A stretch of DNA of 6,436 bases, taken from the NCBI GenBank assembly GCA_013695395.1, contig JACDAP010000360.1, positions 1-6,436 on the forward strand, read 5' to 3'. The notes below the pieces were generated by a model, which did no database searches, was not told where the DNA came from, and was given only the letters and a program-made list of their open reading frames with translations. A program made the translations under genes and the position numbers. Each line of letters starts with the position of its first letter. Within the stretch, counting starts at the first letter, position 1. The stretch comes from Solirubrobacterales bacterium. Its GTDB lineage: Bacteria; Actinomycetota; Thermoleophilia; Solirubrobacterales; Solirubrobacteraceae. Shown here in pieces: positions 4,454-6,436 of the stretch.

Positions 4454-5842
4454 ATGGCCCGCCGCTCGAAGGACGCGATGCCCACCTCCCGGGTCTCGCG
4501 CAGCGCGAAGCTCGGCGGCCTCGCCGCGGGCCAGGCGGTCCGCCAGGCGGGAACCCGGGCGGCGAACCTCACGCGCGACGAGGAGCGCTCCCGGGCCGCG
4601 ATGGACGCGCGGCAGCTGCAGACCGCCGAGCAGATCGTCACCGCGCTCGGGACGATGAAGGGCGCCGCGATGAAGATCGGCCAGGTGCTGAGCTTCCTCG
4701 ACGTCGGCTTCGTCCCGCCCGAGCACCGCGAGCGTTTTCAGGAGAAGCTCGCCGCCCTCCGCGACGCCGCGCCGAACGTCTCCTTCAAGGACATGCGCAA
4801 GGTGATCGAGGGCGAGTACGGCGAGAAGCTCTCCGAGACGTTCGCCGAGTTCGACGAGGAGGCGATCGCCGCCGCCTCGATCGGGCAGGTCTACCGCGCG
4901 GTGCTCCACGACGGACGCGAGGTCGCGGTCAAGGTCCAGTACCCGGGCGTCGCCGCCGCGGTCCGAGCCGACATGCAGAACCTGGGGATCATCCTGCGGC
5001 TGGCCAAGTCGGTCGCGCCGGGCCTCGACGTGCGCGCGGTCGGCCACGAGATCCGCGAGCGGATCGACGAGGAGCTCGACTACGAGCTCGAGGCCTCCAA
5101 CCAGCGGGCACTCGCCCGGGTGTACCGCGGCCACCCGTTCATCGTGATCCCGGGCGTGGTCGGCGACCTCTCACGCCAGAAGGTGATGGTCACCGAGTTC
5201 GTGCGGGGACGCGGTTTCGAGGCGATGAAGCAGCTCCCGCAGGAGGAACGCGACCGGATCGGCGAGATCGTCTTCCGCTTCTACTTCGGCTCCATGTATC
5301 GCCACCGGCAGTTCTCCGGCGACCCGCACCCGGGCAACATGATCCTGCTCGACGACGACCGGATCGCCTTCCTGGACTTCGGCCTGTTTAAGCGGATCGC
5401 CCCCGAGGTCGCCGAGTTCGAGCTCCAGGTCGCGCGGCTCGGCGTCGAGCGTCGCGCGCCCGAGCTGCTCGACCACCTCGTCGCCGGCGGGCTGATCACC
5501 GACAAGTCGGCCTACACCGAGGAGGGCGTGCTCCAGCAGTTCGACGACTTCTCGCGCTGGCACACGCGCGACGCGGAGGTCGCACTGCGCCCCGAGGTCG
5601 CCACCGCGGTGATGCTCACCACGAGCGATCCGCGCTCACCGTACTTCTCGCAGATGCGCAAGGAGACCCTGCCTCCGGACCACATCTTCGGCCGCCGCCT
5701 CGAGCTGCTCACGCTCGCGGTGATGAGCCAGCTGCGCGCGAGCGGCAACTGGCACCGCGTCGAGCGGGAGTGGCTCTACGACGAGCCTGCGGTCACTGAT
5801 CTCGGGAAGGCGGAGGAGAGCTGGGCGCGGAGCTCCACCTAG
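4454..5842 (+). CDS. ABC1/UbiB (ADCK) family atypical kinase
   Basis: The 462-residue protein has the hallmarks of the ABC1/UbiB/ADCK branch of protein-kinase-like ATPases: the KxGQ motif as KIGQ (74-77), an Ala-rich nucleotide loop [11 protein letters not shown] (139-149) replacing the usual Gly-rich loop, the lysine K160 in VAVKVQYPG, the ExD-like segment EELDYELEA (206-214), the catalytic-loop equivalent GDPHPGN (289-295) and DFG (308-310). Family members bind and hydrolyse ATP and support quinone or other lipid metabolism; UbiB itself helps ubiquinone synthesis. An actinobacterium would use menaquinone, so the role here is unassigned. No hydrophobic C-terminal membrane hairpin like that of UbiB is obvious. 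ATG 4454 is the first usual start after an in-frame stop (4424). The 3' end overlaps pyruvate kinase on the other strand by 50 bp. Confidence 0.9.
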   Translation: MARRSKDAMPTSRVSRSAKLGGLAAGQAVRQAGTRAANLTRDEERSRAAMDARQLQTAEQIVTALGTMKGAAMKIGQVLSFLDVGFVPPEHRERFQEKLAALRDAAPNVSFKDMRKVIEGEYGEKLSETFAEFDEEAIAAASIGQVYRAVLHDGREVAVKVQYPGVAAAVRADMQNLGIILRLAKSVAPGLDVRAVGHEIRERIDEELDYELEASNQRALARVYRGHPFIVIPGVVGDLSRQKVMVTEFVRGRGFEAMKQLPQEERDRIGEIVFRFYFGSMYRHRQFSGDPHPGNMILLDDDRIAFLDFGLFKRIAPEVAEFELQVARLGVERRAPELLDHLVAGGLITDKSAYTEEGVLQQFDDFSRWHTRDAEVALRPEVATAVMLTTSDPRSPYFSQMRKETLPPDHIFGRRLELLTLAVMSQLRASGNWHRVEREWLYDEPAVTDLGKAEESWARSST

Positions 5843-6436
5843 CGTCCGGTTCGGGCAGCGTCTGCACCTGGAAGAGCGAGGTCGAGCCGGGGACGCCGCT
5901 CGGCAGGCCCGCCGTGATCCCGACCCGCGCGCCCGCGGGCAGCCAGCCGAGCTCGACGACGCGATGGGCGGCGTCGGCGATGAGGTCCTCGGTGACCCGG
6001 TGGTGGCGCATCGAGGCGGCGCGCACCCCCCACATCAGTCCGCAGCGCCGCACGGTCTCCTTGCCGGGGGAGAGGGCGATGATCGGCACGATCGGCCGGT
6101 GAGCGCTGACCAGGCGCACGGAGCGCCCGGAGAGCGTGGGGATGACGAGCGCGTCGAGCTCGAGCTCGCGCGCGGCCCGGCAGGCGCTGTGGGCGATCGT
6201 GTAGGCGGGGTCGCGCTCGTCGCGCCGCACACGTGACTCGTTCCAGTACTCGTAGGTGAGCTCGGGCTCGACCTGGGCGGCGATCGCGGCCATCATCTCG
6301 ATCGCGTCAACCGGGTACTGACCGATCGCGGTCTCCTGGGAGAGCATCACGGCGTCGGTCCCGTCGAGGATCGCGTTGGCGACGTCGGCGACCTCCGCGC
6401 GGGTGGGGCGGTTGGAGCTCACCATCGAGTCGAGCA
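5793..6436 (-). CDS. pyk: Pyruvate kinase, C-terminal part (5' end outside window)
   Basis: The frame is open to the window edge, so the visible 213 residues are the C-terminal part and the ATG at 6425 is an internal Met. Residues 8-36 hold the pyruvate kinase block [20 protein letters not shown] followed by AVMLSQETA, the end of the catalytic TIM barrel that helps build the active site. The rest is the C-terminal regulatory domain, with [35 protein letters not shown] and [18 protein letters not shown]. The enzyme makes pyruvate and ATP from phosphoenolpyruvate and ADP, the last step of glycolysis. MLSQETA has Gln where Gly is commonest, but this position varies in the family. After FQVQTL, where homologues usually end, there is a Pro/Ser-rich tail of about 22 residues that overlaps the 3' end of the kinase gene on the opposite strand. 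Confidence 0.94.
   Translation of the reverse strand, partial: LDSMVSSNRPTRAEVADVANAILDGTDAVMLSQETAIGQYPVDAIEMMAAIAAQVEPELTYEYWNESRVRRDERDPAYTIAHSACRAARELELDALVIPTLSGRSVRLVSAHRPIVPIIALSPGKETVRRCGLMWGVRAASMRHHRVTEDLIADAAHRVVELGWLPAGARVGITAGLPSGVPGSTSLFQVQTLPEPDARWSSAPSSPPPSRDQ

Noticed and set aside
3412..4641. Long open frame of 409 codons on the minus strand opposite the permease
   Set aside because: It is the antisense shadow of the permease and kinase start in GC-rich DNA; the product is an Arg/Asp/Glu/His-rich string with no recognisable domain, while the plus strand holds a textbook ABC-3 permease.

Overview
The window looks like ordinary chromosome from a high-G+C bacterium, most likely an actinobacterium. 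The grounds are the G/C-ending codons, a Gram-positive style lipoprotein solute-binding protein, a GTG start without a ribosome binding site, and promoter-like hexamers placed as for leaderless mRNAs. The Thermoleophilia/Solirubrobacterales are my guess for the lineage, but nothing in the window proves it. I see no phage, insertion sequence, CRISPR array, tRNA or rRNA.

Layout. (1) 1-449 (+): the 3' part of a collagen-like Gly-X-Y gene. It has an Asn/Asp-rich segment followed by tandem 36-bp repeats, and ends at a TAG that interrupts the triplet register. (2) 561-935 (-) and 968-1732 (+): a divergent pair, a glyoxalase I family protein and a metallo-beta-lactamase-fold hydrolase of glyoxalase II type. 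They share a 32-bp intergenic region centred on a palindrome. (3) 1797-4422 (+): a three-gene ABC importer operon of the Mn/Zn/Fe (cluster A-I) type, encoding a binding lipoprotein, an ATPase and a permease, with 4-bp overlaps at both junctions. Its 64-bp upstream region is markedly AT-richer than the genes and holds nested inverted repeats that look like a metalloregulator operator. (4) 4454-5842 (+): an ABC1/UbiB-family atypical kinase. (5) 5793-6436 (-): the C-terminal part of pyruvate kinase, convergent with the kinase gene and overlapping its 3' end by 50 bp.

How the genes work together. The two glyoxalase-type proteins could form a methylglyoxal or other aldehyde detoxification pair, next to the glycolytic enzyme pyruvate kinase and a metal importer. 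The importer binding protein has a His-His-Glu-Asp metal site, which favours manganese (or iron) over zinc.

The most interesting signal is regulatory. The sequence GGTACNNT (three times as GGGTACG[C/G]T) lies 6, 6, 6 and 8 nt before the start codons of all four transcription units whose starts are visible, with little or no Shine-Dalgarno sequence. This suggests a local, perhaps genome-wide, extended -10 promoter driving leaderless transcripts. I found no clearly undescribed multi-gene system.
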